Notes under the pieces: model-generated
What the model was told of the DNA's origin: nothing
What the model saw: only the letters and a program-made list of their open reading frames with translations
The model's database searches: none
In this document: positions 49,876 through 59,396 of the stretch, piece after piece
How positions within the stretch are numbered: the stretch's first letter is position 1
Layout of the letters: each line of letters opens with the position of its first letter
Translations under genes and position numbers: made by a program
Assembly (NCBI RefSeq): GCF_004799035.1
Contig: NZ_MWIO01000027.1
Coordinates: 1-64,000, forward strand
Direction: 5' to 3'
Source of the DNA: Rhodanobacter lindaniclasticus
Lineage (GTDB): Bacteria > Pseudomonadota > Gammaproteobacteria > Xanthomonadales > Rhodanobacteraceae
DNA length: 64,000 bases

Positions 49876-51444
49876 ATGCGGCGACTCATCAGTGTGCTTG
49901 GCGCGGTGTTGCTCGGCGTGGCCCTGGCGGCCTGCTCGCCGCCCGCGCCCGTGGTCAAGCCGGTGTCGAAGGCGTTGCCGCCGACCGTGGGCACGCCGGC
50001 GGCGCGCTACGTGCATGCCGAGACCGACAAACACCAGGATCAGTCGGGCTTTCGCCTGCTGATCCGCAGCACCGATGCGTTGATGAGCCGCGTGGCGTTG
50101 GCCGACCACGCGCAGCATTCGCTGGATCTGCAGTACTACATCTTCGACAACGACGCGACCGGGCGACTGATGGCGCAGCGCCTGCTGGCCGCGGCCGACC
50201 GTGGCGTGCGCGTGCGCCTGCTGGTGGACGACATCAACGCCAGCCAGGCGATCGACCTGTTCGATGCGCTGGATACCCACCCGAACATCGAGGTGCGCCT
50301 GTTCAACCCGTTCGCGACGAAGAAGCCGTCGGTATTCTCCAAGGCTGCCCAGTTCCTGCTCGACACGCACCGGCTGAACCGGCGCATGCACAACAAGTCG
50401 TTCATCGCCGACGGCAACGTGGCGATCGTCGGCGGACGCAACATCGGCGATGCATACTTCGACGCGGGCGAGGACACCCATTTCCGCGACCTCGACCTGA
50501 TCGCGATCGGCCCGGTGGTGCCACAGGCCTCGCATGCCTTCGACGAGTACTGGAACTGCGACGCGGCTTATCCGGTGAAGGCATTCCATGGCAAGCATGC
50601 CGATCATGTCGACCTGGCGAAACTGCGGACCGAACTGGCGCACGATGCGCGCGCGTTCGCGCAATCGGATTACGCCCAGGCCACGCTGGACGCCCTGCCC
50701 TACGGCGCCTCCGCCGACCGCAAAGGCCAGTGGTTCTGGGGACCGGCCACGCTGGTGGCCGACCAGCCGGCCAAGATCGAGGCGACCGAGGACCAGCCCG
50801 AGCTGCGCATCGGCCCGGACATCAAGGCGATGGCGGATGGCACGCAGCACGAGTTGCTGCTGATCTCGCCCTACTTCATCCCCGGCGAGCGCGGCACGGC
50901 CTATCTCGATGCGCTGGCCAGGCGCGGGGTGACGGTCAAGGTGCTGACCAATTCGCTGGCCTCGAACGACGAGCCGATCGTTTACTCGGGCTACTCGCGC
51001 TATCGCCGACCGCTGCTGGAGAGCGGCGTGCAGCTGTTCGAACTGCAGGCCGCCGCCGGCGCGCCGCAACCGGCCACCACCGGCGGCACCTCCTCGGGGG
51101 TCAGCCTGCATGCCAAGGCCGTCGTGGTGGATCGGCAGAAGGTGTTCATCGGCTCGATGAACATGGACGCCCGCTCGAAACTGCTCAACACCGAGATGGG
51201 CATCATCGTCGACTGCCCGCCGCTGGCCGCGGCGGTCACCGCGTTCTTCGACAGCGCCACGCTGCCCGAGCATGCCTACCGCGTGACCCTGAAACAGGAC
51301 GGCTCGGCGCATGGCGGCGCCATGCAATGGCAGGCCACCGAGCACGGCAAGCCGGTGACCTACGACCACGACCCCGGCGCCACCACCGGCCGTCGGGTCG
51401 AGGTGCAGATGCTCAAGCTGCTGCCGCTGGAAAGCCTGCTCTAG
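49876..51444 (+). CDS. Phospholipase D/cardiolipin synthase-like lipoprotein
   Basis: A 522-residue protein with a lipoprotein signal (LLGVALAACS) and two HKD catalytic motifs: MHNKSFIADGNVAIVGGRNI at about 175 and LHAKAVVVDRQKVFIGSMNM at about 415. The two-HKD layout with SLDLQYYIFDNDATGRLMAQ at the start resembles ClsC-type synthases, but a lipobox suggests periplasmic anchoring. It may transfer phosphatidyl groups or cleave phospholipids. GGCGG seven bases before the ATG at 49876 fits; a GTG two codons upstream has no space for a ribosome site. Confidence 0.9.
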   Translation: MRRLISVLGAVLLGVALAACSPPAPVVKPVSKALPPTVGTPAARYVHAETDKHQDQSGFRLLIRSTDALMSRVALADHAQHSLDLQYYIFDNDATGRLMAQRLLAAADRGVRVRLLVDDINASQAIDLFDALDTHPNIEVRLFNPFATKKPSVFSKAAQFLLDTHRLNRRMHNKSFIADGNVAIVGGRNIGDAYFDAGEDTHFRDLDLIAIGPVVPQASHAFDEYWNCDAAYPVKAFHGKHADHVDLAKLRTELAHDARAFAQSDYAQATLDALPYGASADRKGQWFWGPATLVADQPAKIEATEDQPELRIGPDIKAMADGTQHELLLISPYFIPGERGTAYLDALARRGVTVKVLTNSLASNDEPIVYSGYSRYRRPLLESGVQLFELQAAAGAPQPATTGGTSSGVSLHAKAVVVDRQKVFIGSMNMDARSKLLNTEMGIIVDCPPLAAAVTAFFDSATLPEHAYRVTLKQDGSAHGGAMQWQATEHGKPVTYDHDPGATTGRRVEVQMLKLLPLESLL

Positions 51445-51450
51445 GCAGGC

Positions 51451-52422
51451 TCAAGCGCGCGGCCGCACCGACGCCGGACGGTCGTCGGCATGCGCTGCCC
51501 ACAAGCGGCGCAGCTGTCGCGCCGAAGCCAGGCCGGCGCGCTCGGCCGCGCGCTCCACGGTGTCGCCATTGGCCAGCGCCTGCCGCGCCAACGCCACCCG
51601 CAGGCGCGCGTGATAGCGGTTGACCGACATGCCGCTGGCTTCGCGGAAGTGGCGCGTGAGGCTGCGCACGCTGAGGTGGCCGATGTCGGCCAGCCGCGCC
51701 AGCGGCCAGTCCTGCGCGGGCGCCTTGAGCAGTGCATCCTGCACGCGGTGGATGGCCATGTCCATGTGGTTGCGCCCTTCCAGCCACGGCGACAGCGCCG
51801 GGTCGCCGGCGGCGCGGCGCATGTAGACGGCCATTTCCCGCGCCACGGCGGCGGCCAGGCGCGGCGAGCCGAGCCTGGCGATCAGATGCAGCGCGAGATC
51901 GATGCCGGCGGTGATGCCGGCGCTGGTGCAGACCTCGCCGTCTTCCACGAATACGCGGCTGTCCAGCACCTCGGCCGCCGGCGCCAGTTGGCGCAGCTCG
52001 TCGAGCAGGCTGTGATGCGTGGTGCAGCGCCGCCCGTCGAGCAGGCCGGCGGCTGCCGCCAGCAGCGCGCCGGAACAGACGCAGGCCAGTGGCCGCCCGG
52101 CGACGACATGCTGCCGCAACCATGCGACCAGGGTCTTGCCGGCCACCGATGACAACAGGCGTGCGGCGCTGCCGGTGGCGCCGCACACCACGATCAGCAC
52201 GTACTCGGGCAGCTTCGCCGGCAGCGGCTCGACGCCGGCGAGACCCACGCCGAGCGCGGTCGGCGCCACCTCGCCCGTCACCACCGGCGCCATCAGCCGC
52301 AGGCGCACCGGCAGACCCATCGTGGCGGCGATGCGAAAGGCATCGGCCGCGCCGGCCAGATCCAGCAGGATCAGGTCCGGCGGCAGCACGAAGCACACCT
52401 CAGTGATCGGCGAGGACGTCAT
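51451..52422 (-). CDS. GlxA-like AraC-family regulator with DJ-1/PfpI domain
   Basis: A 323-residue regulator. The N-terminal DJ-1/PfpI fold (about 1-170) has CFVLPPDLILLDLAGAADAF and a nucleophile-elbow-like CVCSGALLAAAAGLLDG. The C-terminal AraC helix-turn-helix pair (about 215-310) has LADIGHLSVRSLTRHFREAS and GMSVNRYHARLRVALARQAL. This architecture is shared by FtrA and GlxA-type regulators. It overlaps the end of the isochorismatase-like gene by 23 bases and shares its strand, so the two are co-transcribed and the regulator may control that hydrolase. The ligand is unknown. Longer starts at 52452 and 52491 are possible. Confidence 0.88.
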   Translation of the reverse strand: MTSSPITEVCFVLPPDLILLDLAGAADAFRIAATMGLPVRLRLMAPVVTGEVAPTALGVGLAGVEPLPAKLPEYVLIVVCGATGSAARLLSSVAGKTLVAWLRQHVVAGRPLACVCSGALLAAAAGLLDGRRCTTHHSLLDELRQLAPAAEVLDSRVFVEDGEVCTSAGITAGIDLALHLIARLGSPRLAAAVAREMAVYMRRAAGDPALSPWLEGRNHMDMAIHRVQDALLKAPAQDWPLARLADIGHLSVRSLTRHFREASGMSVNRYHARLRVALARQALANGDTVERAAERAGLASARQLRRLWAAHADDRPASVRPRA

Positions 52423-52948
52423 CGACGGTGCGGATGCGGGCAAAGCGTCCATCCAGAACCAGTTCCGTGCGTTGCTTGATGTCTTGCGCATCGTAGCGAG
52501 TGCCGCTGCCGGCGTGGACCATCGGAAAGGTCAGCGTGGCCTCGGTGACGTAGTCGACGTCGAAGCCGAGATCGGAAGCGACCCGGGCGGTCGTCTCGCA
52601 GCATTGCTCGCTGCGGATGCCGCTGATGATGACGCGGCCGATGCCGCGCTCGCGCAGCCATGCCTGCAGGCCGGTGCCGGTGAACGCGTTGTGCACCTGC
52701 TTGCGGAACACCGCGTCGTGCACCTGCGGCACCCATGCCATCGGCTGCACCAGTCCCGACGCCACGCTGAAGTGTCCGGCAGCCTCCTCGTGCAGGATGC
52801 GCACGATCGGCCAGCCGCGGGCGTTCGCGCCGTCGATCAGCTGCAACAACTTCTCGCGGAACAGCGGCACGTCGTCCTCGCGCCAGTACGGCGCCTGCAG
52901 GAACGATTGCTGCACGTCGATGACCAGCAAGGCGGGGGTGTCGGACAT
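52400..52948 (-). CDS. Isochorismatase-family cysteine hydrolase
   Basis: A 182-residue hydrolase. The catalytic Asp is in PALLVIDVQQSFLQAP, the Lys region is in HDAVFRKQVHNAFTGTGLQA, and the nucleophilic Cys is in VIISGIRSEQCCETTARVAS. Such enzymes act on N-carbamoyl compounds, nicotinamide, or similar amides; the substrate is not readable from sequence. It precedes the GlxA-like regulator in the same transcript, an arrangement often seen with DJ-1/AraC regulators. The 190 bases upstream (52949-53138) contain no gene. Confidence 0.9.
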   Translation of the reverse strand: MSDTPALLVIDVQQSFLQAPYWREDDVPLFREKLLQLIDGANARGWPIVRILHEEAAGHFSVASGLVQPMAWVPQVHDAVFRKQVHNAFTGTGLQAWLRERGIGRVIISGIRSEQCCETTARVASDLGFDVDYVTEATLTFPMVHAGSGTRYDAQDIKQRTELVLDGRFARIRTVDDVLADH

Positions 52949-53138
52949 GGGGCGACTCCATCATGGGGGAGCCGTCACTCTAGGCAGCCGTTCCGTCCTC
53001 GACGAGCCCCGCATCGGACCCGGAGCGGACCGATCCGGCCAACCTCGCCCGCCACCCGCTCGATGCGTCACCGGCCGCCGGGTCGAAGTGCAGAGGCTCG
53101 AGTTGCCACTGCGGGACAGCCCGCTCCAGAAGCCCGTT

Positions 53139-53663
53139 TCACCCGCGTTCGCCTGCGCTCGCCCGCGCATCGCGACGGCCATGCGCGGGACGCAACAGCA
53201 GTTGGAAGGCCGCGATGTGCGTGATCATCAGCAAGGGAACGTAGAGGATCGGGATCGCATAGCTGGCACCCAGTTGCCCGGCCAGCTCCGGAAGGCCGAG
53301 ACGGACGGCATGGCAGTAGTCGAGGACGAGATCGACCATGCCGACCAGATTGAAGGCGACCACGAGGGCCCGGAAAACGGGGCGCATGCGTGCCGCAAGC
53401 AGCGCAAGGACCGCCAGCACGCCGGTGGCGAAGTCGCCGTACGCGGCGAACTCGGCGAAGCCGGCAGGAAGATGCGGGCCGACCACGCCCGGTACGATGA
53501 AGGCAAGCCCGAAGAAACGGAAACTGTGCAGCGTGGCGATGGCGCGTTGCGCTTCGAACCGGTCCATCGACCGGAGCCTGGGCCAGAACCAGGCCTTGAA
53601 GCACAGCAGCCACGCGACATAGCCCAGCACGAGCTGCAGTTGGAAAATGATTTGCGGCGGCAT
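53139..53663 (-). CDS. Unrecognised small membrane protein
   Basis: A 174-residue protein with four to five predicted membrane spans, for example FQLQLVLGYVAWLLCFKAWF, FFGLAFIVPGVVGPHLPAGF, TGVLAVLALLAARMRPVF and IPILYVPLLMITHIAAFQLL. I do not recognise the family. The start at 53663 is fixed by AGGAG seven bases upstream. It is divergent from the LysR regulator at 53756 with a 92-base shared promoter region, so that regulator probably controls it. Confidence 0.75.
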   Translation of the reverse strand: MPPQIIFQLQLVLGYVAWLLCFKAWFWPRLRSMDRFEAQRAIATLHSFRFFGLAFIVPGVVGPHLPAGFAEFAAYGDFATGVLAVLALLAARMRPVFRALVVAFNLVGMVDLVLDYCHAVRLGLPELAGQLGASYAIPILYVPLLMITHIAAFQLLLRPAHGRRDARASAGERG

Positions 53664-53755
53664 GTAGTCTCCTGTGCGGCCGGCGTGGGTGCGGCGCTGC
53701 ATTCATGCTTGCACCGCTTATCGCCAGCGACTATCCGCCACAACGTGACCGCCCC

Positions 53756-54691
53756 ATGAAGAAAAACTTCACAGTCAGACAAGGCGCGCTGGACGGCGTG
53801 GAAGCATTCCTCGGCGTTGCGCGGCACCTGAGTTTTCGCCGGGCGGCGGCGGAACTCGGGGTGACCCCGTCGGCGATCAGCCAGGCGGTGCGCACCCTCG
53901 AGGATCGCGTGGGCACGGCGCTGTTCGTGCGCACCACGCGCAGCGTCGGCCTGACCGAAGCGGGCGAACGATTCCTGGCGCGCGCCCAGCCCGCGTTCGA
54001 GGAGCTGGTCGCTGCCGGTGAGGTCGCGCGCGATCTCGGACAGCGGCCGGCCGGACGCTTGCGCCTGGCGGTGCCTCGCGGCGTGGTGCCGGTGCTGCTG
54101 GAGCCGCTGATCGCCTCGTTCTGCCGTGCCTGTCCCGAGGTGGAAGTGGAGCTGGCCGCCGACGAGAAGCTGGTCGACCTTGCGGCCGACGGCTTCGACG
54201 CCGGCATTCGCTTCGGCCAGCACGTGCCGGTGGACATGGTCGCCGTGCGACTGACGCCGCCGTTCCGCCTCATCGTCGTCGGCAGCCCCGCCTATTTTGC
54301 GCAGACTCCCCGGCCCGAGCGGCCGGACGATCTGGGCCGGCATGCGTGTCTGCGCTCGCGGCGATCCAGCGGCGCACTCGCGCCGTGGGCGCTCGATGAC
54401 GATGGCCGCGCGACCGAGGTGGCGGTGTCAGGCCCGTTCATCGCCAATGACTTCCCCACTCTGCTGGGCGCCGCCGTGGAGGGCGTGGGCCTTGCCCAGG
54501 TGCCCGAGCCGATCGCCGCCGAACTGCTGCGTACGGGAAAACTCGTGCAGGTGCTGGGGCGCTTCGCGCCGATGACGCCGGGCATGTTTCTCTATCATCC
54601 CGGCCGCCGCCAGCTGACGCCGAAGCTGCGCGCGTTCATCGACCACGTGAAGTATCGGCCGGAGGTGGCGTCTGGCGAGTCCGGGCGGTAG
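53756..54691 (+). CDS. LysR-family transcription regulator
   Basis: A 311-residue LTTR. The winged helix is at about 10-70: LDGVEAFLGVARHLSFRRAA, ELGVTPSAISQAVRTLEDRV, GTALFVRTTRSVGLTEAGER. The effector domain is at about 95-300 with LRLAVPRGVVPVLLEPLIAS and the hinge DGFDAGIRFGQ. It is of the group that controls a divergent neighbour, here the membrane protein at 53139. The start at 53756 is chosen because the domain begins about ten residues later; an upstream ATG at 53705 is possible. Confidence 0.93.
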   Translation: MKKNFTVRQGALDGVEAFLGVARHLSFRRAAAELGVTPSAISQAVRTLEDRVGTALFVRTTRSVGLTEAGERFLARAQPAFEELVAAGEVARDLGQRPAGRLRLAVPRGVVPVLLEPLIASFCRACPEVEVELAADEKLVDLAADGFDAGIRFGQHVPVDMVAVRLTPPFRLIVVGSPAYFAQTPRPERPDDLGRHACLRSRRSSGALAPWALDDDGRATEVAVSGPFIANDFPTLLGAAVEGVGLAQVPEPIAAELLRTGKLVQVLGRFAPMTPGMFLYHPGRRQLTPKLRAFIDHVKYRPEVASGESGR

Positions 54692-54743
54692 CTGGCGCGC
54701 GAACGCACGCCGGGCCTCGAAGATCGACACCCGGCACAACTGC

Positions 54744-55328
54744 TCAGCGCGGCGCGTGGCCCACCATCCGCTCGATGCGCCGGTCCGGCACCAGCCACAG
54801 CAAGGCGGCCACGGCGTAGAGCAGCTGCGCGATCCACGCGGCGTGGAACGAGAAGAGGATGGCACCGGCGTAGATCAGCGGCGACAACTTGCCCTTCCAG
54901 TCCCCGCCGACGGCGCGGGCCAGCGCGGAGGTCCCGCCCTCGGCGCGGATCAGCGAGCGCTGCAGCATCCAGTACGCCAGCGCCGCCATCAGCAACACCA
55001 CGCCATACAACGCGGTCGGCCCCTGCGCGAAGTGGTTTTCACCCATCCAGCCGGTAGCGAACGGCAGCAGCGACAGCCAGAACAGCAGGTGCAGGTTGGC
55101 CCACAACACTCCGCCGCTGACCGGGCCGGCCAGTTGCAGCATGTGGTGGTGGTTGTTCCAGTAGATGCCGACGTAGACGAAGCTCAGCACGTAACTGAGG
55201 AACACCGGCGTCATCGGCAGCAGCGCGGCCAGCGTCTCGCCGTGCGGCACCTTCATCTCCAGCACCATGATGGTGATGATGATGGCGAGCACGCCGTCGC
55301 TGAAGGCCTCGAGTCGGTTCTTGTGCAT
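54744..55328 (-). CDS. TMEM175-family (DUF1211) potassium-channel-like protein
   Basis: A 194-residue membrane protein of the bacterial TMEM175 family. The hallmark R-x3-FSD motif of the pore helix is present in KNRLEAFSDGVLAIIITIMV near the start. About six spans follow, with MVLEMKVPHGETLAALLPMT and the last HAAWIAQLLYAVAALLWLVP. Family members form potassium-selective leak channels as tetramers. The start at 55328 places the motif ten residues from the Met; an earlier Met at 55409 is not supported. No promoter could be assigned. Confidence 0.85.
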   Translation of the reverse strand: MHKNRLEAFSDGVLAIIITIMVLEMKVPHGETLAALLPMTPVFLSYVLSFVYVGIYWNNHHHMLQLAGPVSGGVLWANLHLLFWLSLLPFATGWMGENHFAQGPTALYGVVLLMAALAYWMLQRSLIRAEGGTSALARAVGGDWKGKLSPLIYAGAILFSFHAAWIAQLLYAVAALLWLVPDRRIERMVGHAPR

Positions 55329-55550
55329 GGGTCTCGCCGTTGCGGAAGCCAGGGTGCGAGTATCCAGCCTGCCGCATCCCGATGCGAGCCGTCGCGTGGG
55401 CAACGCCACCTGTCGGGGCGGCGTGCGTCACCTCTGGCGCGGCCTCTTCGAGGCCAGGGCAACAGTCCGGCGGGCAGGCCCGAATCGCTTGCCCAAACCA
55501 GGGTGGGCAACGCAGAATCGCCGTTGGCCGCAGCGCTGGATACTTCCTTC

Positions 55551-56624
55551 ATGGAAGCGACTGAAACCACTCCCGACGACCGCTACGAAACGATCGAGGG
55601 CCACCTCGAGCGCGATCGCGAAACCGTGCTCGGCCTGTGGCGCGGCAACATCGGCTGGCAGGACCAGCTTGACCGCATGTACGACGTGTTCTACCTGAAC
55701 TGTCCGTACGAGAAGCCGCTGCTTCAGCTGCTCCGTCACCGTGCCAGCAACGAGATCGTGGGTACCGTCGGCATGGGTGCGCGCGCCGTGCTGTGGCGTG
55801 GCAGCGAACAGGTGGTCGGTTGCGCCAGCCATTTCGTCGTGCGTCGCGAGCACCGCTCGCTCAAGCCCGCGGTGGCATTGCTGCGCAGCCTGCTGGAGAC
55901 CAGCCTGCAGCGATTCCCCTTCGTCTATGGCATGTCCAACGAACGCGGTGGTGCTGTGTGCAAGCGCGCCGGCCTTGCGGTTCCGACCCAGCTGCAGCGG
56001 CACGTGAAACCGCTGCGCTATCGTGGTTACGCCACGCGCTTGCTGCCGGGCCCGCTTGGCCGCCTGGGCGGCAGCCTGCTCGATAGTGCGCTTGCGGCGG
56101 GGCGCCAGCTCGGCAAGCCGCTGCGACGCACCGGCCTGCATGCGCATTGGAGCGATACCATTGATCCACGCATGCAGCAGATGTGGGAACGCTCCGAACG
56201 GGGTGACGGCTTCAGCACCGTGCGCACCACCAGCATGTTGCGCTGGCGCTTTCTCGACCTGCCCGCGATCGACCGCCGTTTTCTGCTGGTGGCGCCCGCA
56301 CCCGGCGCGCCACTGCTGGCCTGGTTCGTGTGCGAAACCAATGTGCGCGCGCCACGTTTCATGACGGTGACCGACGCCTGGTTCGCCGGCGGCGCGCACA
56401 ATGCCGACCGCCGCGCCATCCGCGAGCTCGGCCGCATGGGCTATGCGGCCGGTTACGACGCCATCGAAATGCGCCTGACCGCCGCGCCCGCGGCGCTCGG
56501 GGCGTGGCGGGCGGAGGGCTTCGTCACCCGCGGACAGCAGCCGTTCTTCGTGCATGGCCTGGACCCGCGTGAAGGCGATATCGGAACCACGGCGCATATC
56601 ACCGACATCGAGCAGGACGGCTGA
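55551..56624 (+). CDS. GNAT-fold protein of unknown substrate
   Basis: A 357-residue protein whose fold looks like one or two GNAT domains of the kind used in exopolysaccharide or lipid biosynthesis: ETVLGLWRGNIGWQDQLDRM at the start, then IVGTVGMGARAVLWRGSEQV, and VVRREHRSLKPAVALLRSLL, where the acetyl-CoA loop would lie. The C-terminal third contains RSTSMLRWRFLDL-type residues and FVTRGQQPFFVHGLDP. No signal peptide is seen. It is divergent from the TMEM175-like gene and convergent with cysK. The exact role is unknown. Confidence 0.6.
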   Translation: MEATETTPDDRYETIEGHLERDRETVLGLWRGNIGWQDQLDRMYDVFYLNCPYEKPLLQLLRHRASNEIVGTVGMGARAVLWRGSEQVVGCASHFVVRREHRSLKPAVALLRSLLETSLQRFPFVYGMSNERGGAVCKRAGLAVPTQLQRHVKPLRYRGYATRLLPGPLGRLGGSLLDSALAAGRQLGKPLRRTGLHAHWSDTIDPRMQQMWERSERGDGFSTVRTTSMLRWRFLDLPAIDRRFLLVAPAPGAPLLAWFVCETNVRAPRFMTVTDAWFAGGAHNADRRAIRELGRMGYAAGYDAIEMRLTAAPAALGAWRAEGFVTRGQQPFFVHGLDPREGDIGTTAHITDIEQDG

Positions 56625-56644
56625 CGGCAACCGCCCGACGACAC

Positions 56645-57583
56645 TCAGACTTCGTCGGAACCCTCGTTGACGCCCTCGAACAGGAAGGTCGACAGGTAGC
56701 GTTCGCCAGTGTCGGGCAGCATCGCGAGCAGAACCGATCCGGCCGGCGCGTCCTTCGCCACTTCAAGCGCGGCGGCCAGGGTGCCGCCGGAGGACAGCCC
56801 GGTGAAGATGCCCTCGCGCCGGGCCAGTTCCCGCGCGGTGTCGCGCGCGACGACGTCGTCGACGGTGACGATCCGGTCGACCACCTTGGCGTTGAGCACG
56901 GCGGGCACGAAATCCGGCGTCCAGCCCTGGATCTTGTGCGGCTGCCACTCCTTGCCGCCGAGCAGCGAGGCGACCGCCGGCTCCGCACCGATCACCTTGA
57001 CCTCGGGCCGCGCCACCTTCATCACCTCGCCCACGCCGGTGAGGGTGCCACCGGTGCCCCAGCCGCTGACAAAGTAGTCCAGTCGCCGGCCGGCGAAGTC
57101 GCCGAGCACTTCGGCTGCCGTGGTCTGGCGGTGGTAAGCCGGGTTGGCCGGATTCTCGAACTGGTCGGCGAGGAACCAACCGTGCTGTTTCGCCAGTTCG
57201 ACGGCCTTCTCCACCATGCCGGTGCCGCGCGCGGCGCCGGGGGTGAGCACCACCTTGCCGCCGTAGGCCCGGATCAGCTTGCGCCGCTCCAGCGAGAACG
57301 TGTCGGACATCACCGCCACGAACGGATAGCCGCGCGCCGCGCACACCGCGGCCAGCGCCACACCGGTATTGCCGGAAGTGGCCTCCACCACGGTCTGGCC
57401 GGGCTTGAGCGTGCCGCGCTGCTCGGCATCCAGGATGATCGCCAGCGCGAGCCGGTCCTTCACCGAACCGGCCGGGTTGAACGCCTCGATCTTCACGTAG
57501 ATGCTGACGTGCTCGGGCGCCAGGCGGTGCAGCTTCACGATCGGCGTGCGGCCGATGGTGTCCAGGATGTTGTCGTAGATCAT
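56645..57583 (-). CDS. cysK: Cysteine synthase A
   Basis: A 312-residue PLP enzyme that makes cysteine from O-acetylserine and sulfide. The PLP Lys is in AFNPAGSVKDRLALAIILDA. The substrate loop is VVEATSGNTGVALAAVCAA. The glycine-rich phosphate cup is FVSGWGTGGTLTGVGEVMK. The start at 57583 matches the family N-terminus MIYDNILDTIGRTPIVKLHR. It follows cysG on the same strand after 77 bases and belongs with cysG and cysB to sulfur assimilation. Confidence 0.96.
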   Translation of the reverse strand: MIYDNILDTIGRTPIVKLHRLAPEHVSIYVKIEAFNPAGSVKDRLALAIILDAEQRGTLKPGQTVVEATSGNTGVALAAVCAARGYPFVAVMSDTFSLERRKLIRAYGGKVVLTPGAARGTGMVEKAVELAKQHGWFLADQFENPANPAYHRQTTAAEVLGDFAGRRLDYFVSGWGTGGTLTGVGEVMKVARPEVKVIGAEPAVASLLGGKEWQPHKIQGWTPDFVPAVLNAKVVDRIVTVDDVVARDTARELARREGIFTGLSSGGTLAAALEVAKDAPAGSVLLAMLPDTGERYLSTFLFEGVNEGSDEV

Positions 57584-57660
57584 GGGGGTCTCCTCGGGGA
57601 ATCGGACATGAGGCAACGGACGCATGGGCGAAAGCCGATCATGCGCCGATTCGGAATCGG

Positions 57661-59127
57661 TCAACAGGCTGCCCGATGAATGGCTTCGAGCACGTCGTCG
57701 CGCGCGGCGACGGGGGTGCGCAAGGCGTGCACGGTCGCGCCCAGCGGCGCGGCACCGAACCAGGCCAGCGACGGGGCCAACGCAGCCACCTCGCCCAGGA
57801 TCAGCAGCGCCGGTGAGCCCACGGCGTGGGCCGCGGCACGCTCGGCGAGGTTGCCCAGCACGCCGCAGACCACGCGCTGATCGGGCAGCGAGCCGTTTTC
57901 AACCAGGGCGAACGGCGTGGTGGCGTCGCGGCCGTGCTCGATCAGGCGTGCCTGCAGGGTCGCCAGCTCGCTGACGCCCATGTAGATCGCCAGGGTCTGC
58001 CGCTCCTGCGCCAGCGCGGCCCAGTCGAGCGTGTCGCGCGAGTCCCGGCAGTGCGCCGTGACGAAACGCACCGACTGGGCATGGTCGCGATGCGTCAACG
58101 GCACCCCGGAGAACGCCGCGCACGCCACGGCAGCGGTGATGCCCGGCACCACTTCGAAAGGAATCGCGTGGGCGCGCAGGAACTCCAGCTCTTCGCCGCC
58201 GCGTCCGAACACGAACGGGTCGCCGCCTTTCAGCCGCACCACGCGGCGGCCGGCGCGCGCATGTTCCAGCAGCAAGGCATGAATCGTTTCCTGCGTGGTG
58301 TGATGTCGCCCGCCTTGCTTGCCGACTTCGATCTGCTCGGCATCGCGGCGAGCCAGCGCCAGCACGCCGGCGCCGACCAGCCGGTCGTGCAGGATCACGT
58401 CGGCCTCGTTGAGCGCGCGCAACGCGCGCAAGGTCAGCAGGCCCGGATCGCCGGGACCGGCGCCCACCAGCACCACCGATCCGACCGCCGGCAGCGGCGC
58501 GTCGGCGAGGGTCTGTTCCGCCACCGCCTGCGCTTCGCCGTGGCGCTGCTGGCGCAGCAACTGCGCTACCGGTCCGGCCAGCAGGTTTTCGTAGAAGGCG
58601 CGTCGCGCCGCCGGTGCGGGAAAGCGGGCACGAATGCGCGGGCGCAGGCGCGCCATCAGCCGCGCCAGTGCGCCCAGCGAATCATCCAGCAGCGCCTCCA
58701 GCCGCTCGCGCAGCAGGCGCGAAATCATCGGCGCCTGGCCGCCGCTGGAGATCGCGATGGTCAGCGGCGCGCGGTCGATCACCGCCGGCACATGGAAGCT
58801 GGACAGTGCCGCATCGTCGACCACGTTGACGAAGATCCGGCGCAACTCGCCCAGGCTCGCCACCAGCGCGTTGATCTCGCGATCGGGCGTGGCCGCCACC
58901 ACCAGCCACACGCGCTCCAGCCAGCTTTCGCGGAACGGATCGGTGCGATGGGCGATGCGACCCTGCCGCGCCCAGCGCTGCAGGCGCGGCGTGAGGCTGG
59001 GCGCGTTCACGGTCACCTGTGCCTGCGCCTCCAGCAGTGCCGCCACCTTGCGCTCGGCCACCGCGCCGCCGCCGACCACCAGCACGGCGCGCTGCGACAA
59101 CGAGGCAAAGATCGGATAGAGCTTCAT
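57661..59127 (-). CDS. cysG: Trifunctional siroheme synthase CysG
   Basis: A 488-residue enzyme. The N-terminal CysG(B) part (1-200) has the NAD-site [20 protein letters not shown] and makes sirohydrochlorin into siroheme. The C-terminal CysG(A) methyltransferase (about 215-460) has [20 protein letters not shown] and the SAM motif [20 protein letters not shown]. Siroheme is the prosthetic group of sulfite and nitrite reductase. The start [20 protein letters not shown] at 59127 is the family N-terminus. It is divergent from cysB across a 269-base promoter region. Confidence 0.95.
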   Translation of the reverse strand: MKLYPIFASLSQRAVLVVGGGAVAERKVAALLEAQAQVTVNAPSLTPRLQRWARQGRIAHRTDPFRESWLERVWLVVAATPDREINALVASLGELRRIFVNVVDDAALSSFHVPAVIDRAPLTIAISSGGQAPMISRLLRERLEALLDDSLGALARLMARLRPRIRARFPAPAARRAFYENLLAGPVAQLLRQQRHGEAQAVAEQTLADAPLPAVGSVVLVGAGPGDPGLLTLRALRALNEADVILHDRLVGAGVLALARRDAEQIEVGKQGGRHHTTQETIHALLLEHARAGRRVVRLKGGDPFVFGRGGEELEFLRAHAIPFEVVPGITAAVACAAFSGVPLTHRDHAQSVRFVTAHCRDSRDTLDWAALAQERQTLAIYMGVSELATLQARLIEHGRDATTPFALVENGSLPDQRVVCGVLGNLAERAAAHAVGSPALLILGEVAALAPSLAWFGAAPLGATVHALRTPVAARDDVLEAIHRAAC

Positions 59128-59184
59128 GCGCAGGACTGGCCGGAACAAAGGGTTCGCCTACGCTACGAAGCGGCCACCGGCGCG

Positions 59185-59197
59185 ACAAATGATTTGT
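59185..59197. promoter_or_regulatory. Palindrome ACAAATGATTTGT
   Basis: A perfect 13-base inverted repeat in the cysG-cysB promoter region, 58 bases before the cysG start. It may be an operator. Confidence 0.4.
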
Positions 59198-59238
59198 ACC
59201 TTGGTGCTTATGCCGTTGCGGCATGACCGCTGTCACGA

Positions 59239-59273
59239 TTGACATGTGAAACGAATGGACGTATAGACGTCCA
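59239..59273 (+). promoter_or_regulatory. cysB promoter with operator palindrome
   Basis: TTGACA (59239-59244), a 17-base spacer and TATAGA (59262-59267) form a sigma-70 promoter toward cysB. TGGACGT and ACGTCCA around ATAG (59256-59273) make a perfect inverted repeat over the -10 element, the usual position of a repressor or autoregulator site. Confidence 0.6.
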
Positions 59274-59396
59274 ATATGAAAGTACGTCATCCGACCGATC
59301 CAGGTATCCATGGTGCCCGCGGCCGGGGGATTGCACGATGTATGCGCAGTTGCAGCGCCCATCCATCCCCCGACCATCGCGCACGGATTCCCGCCC

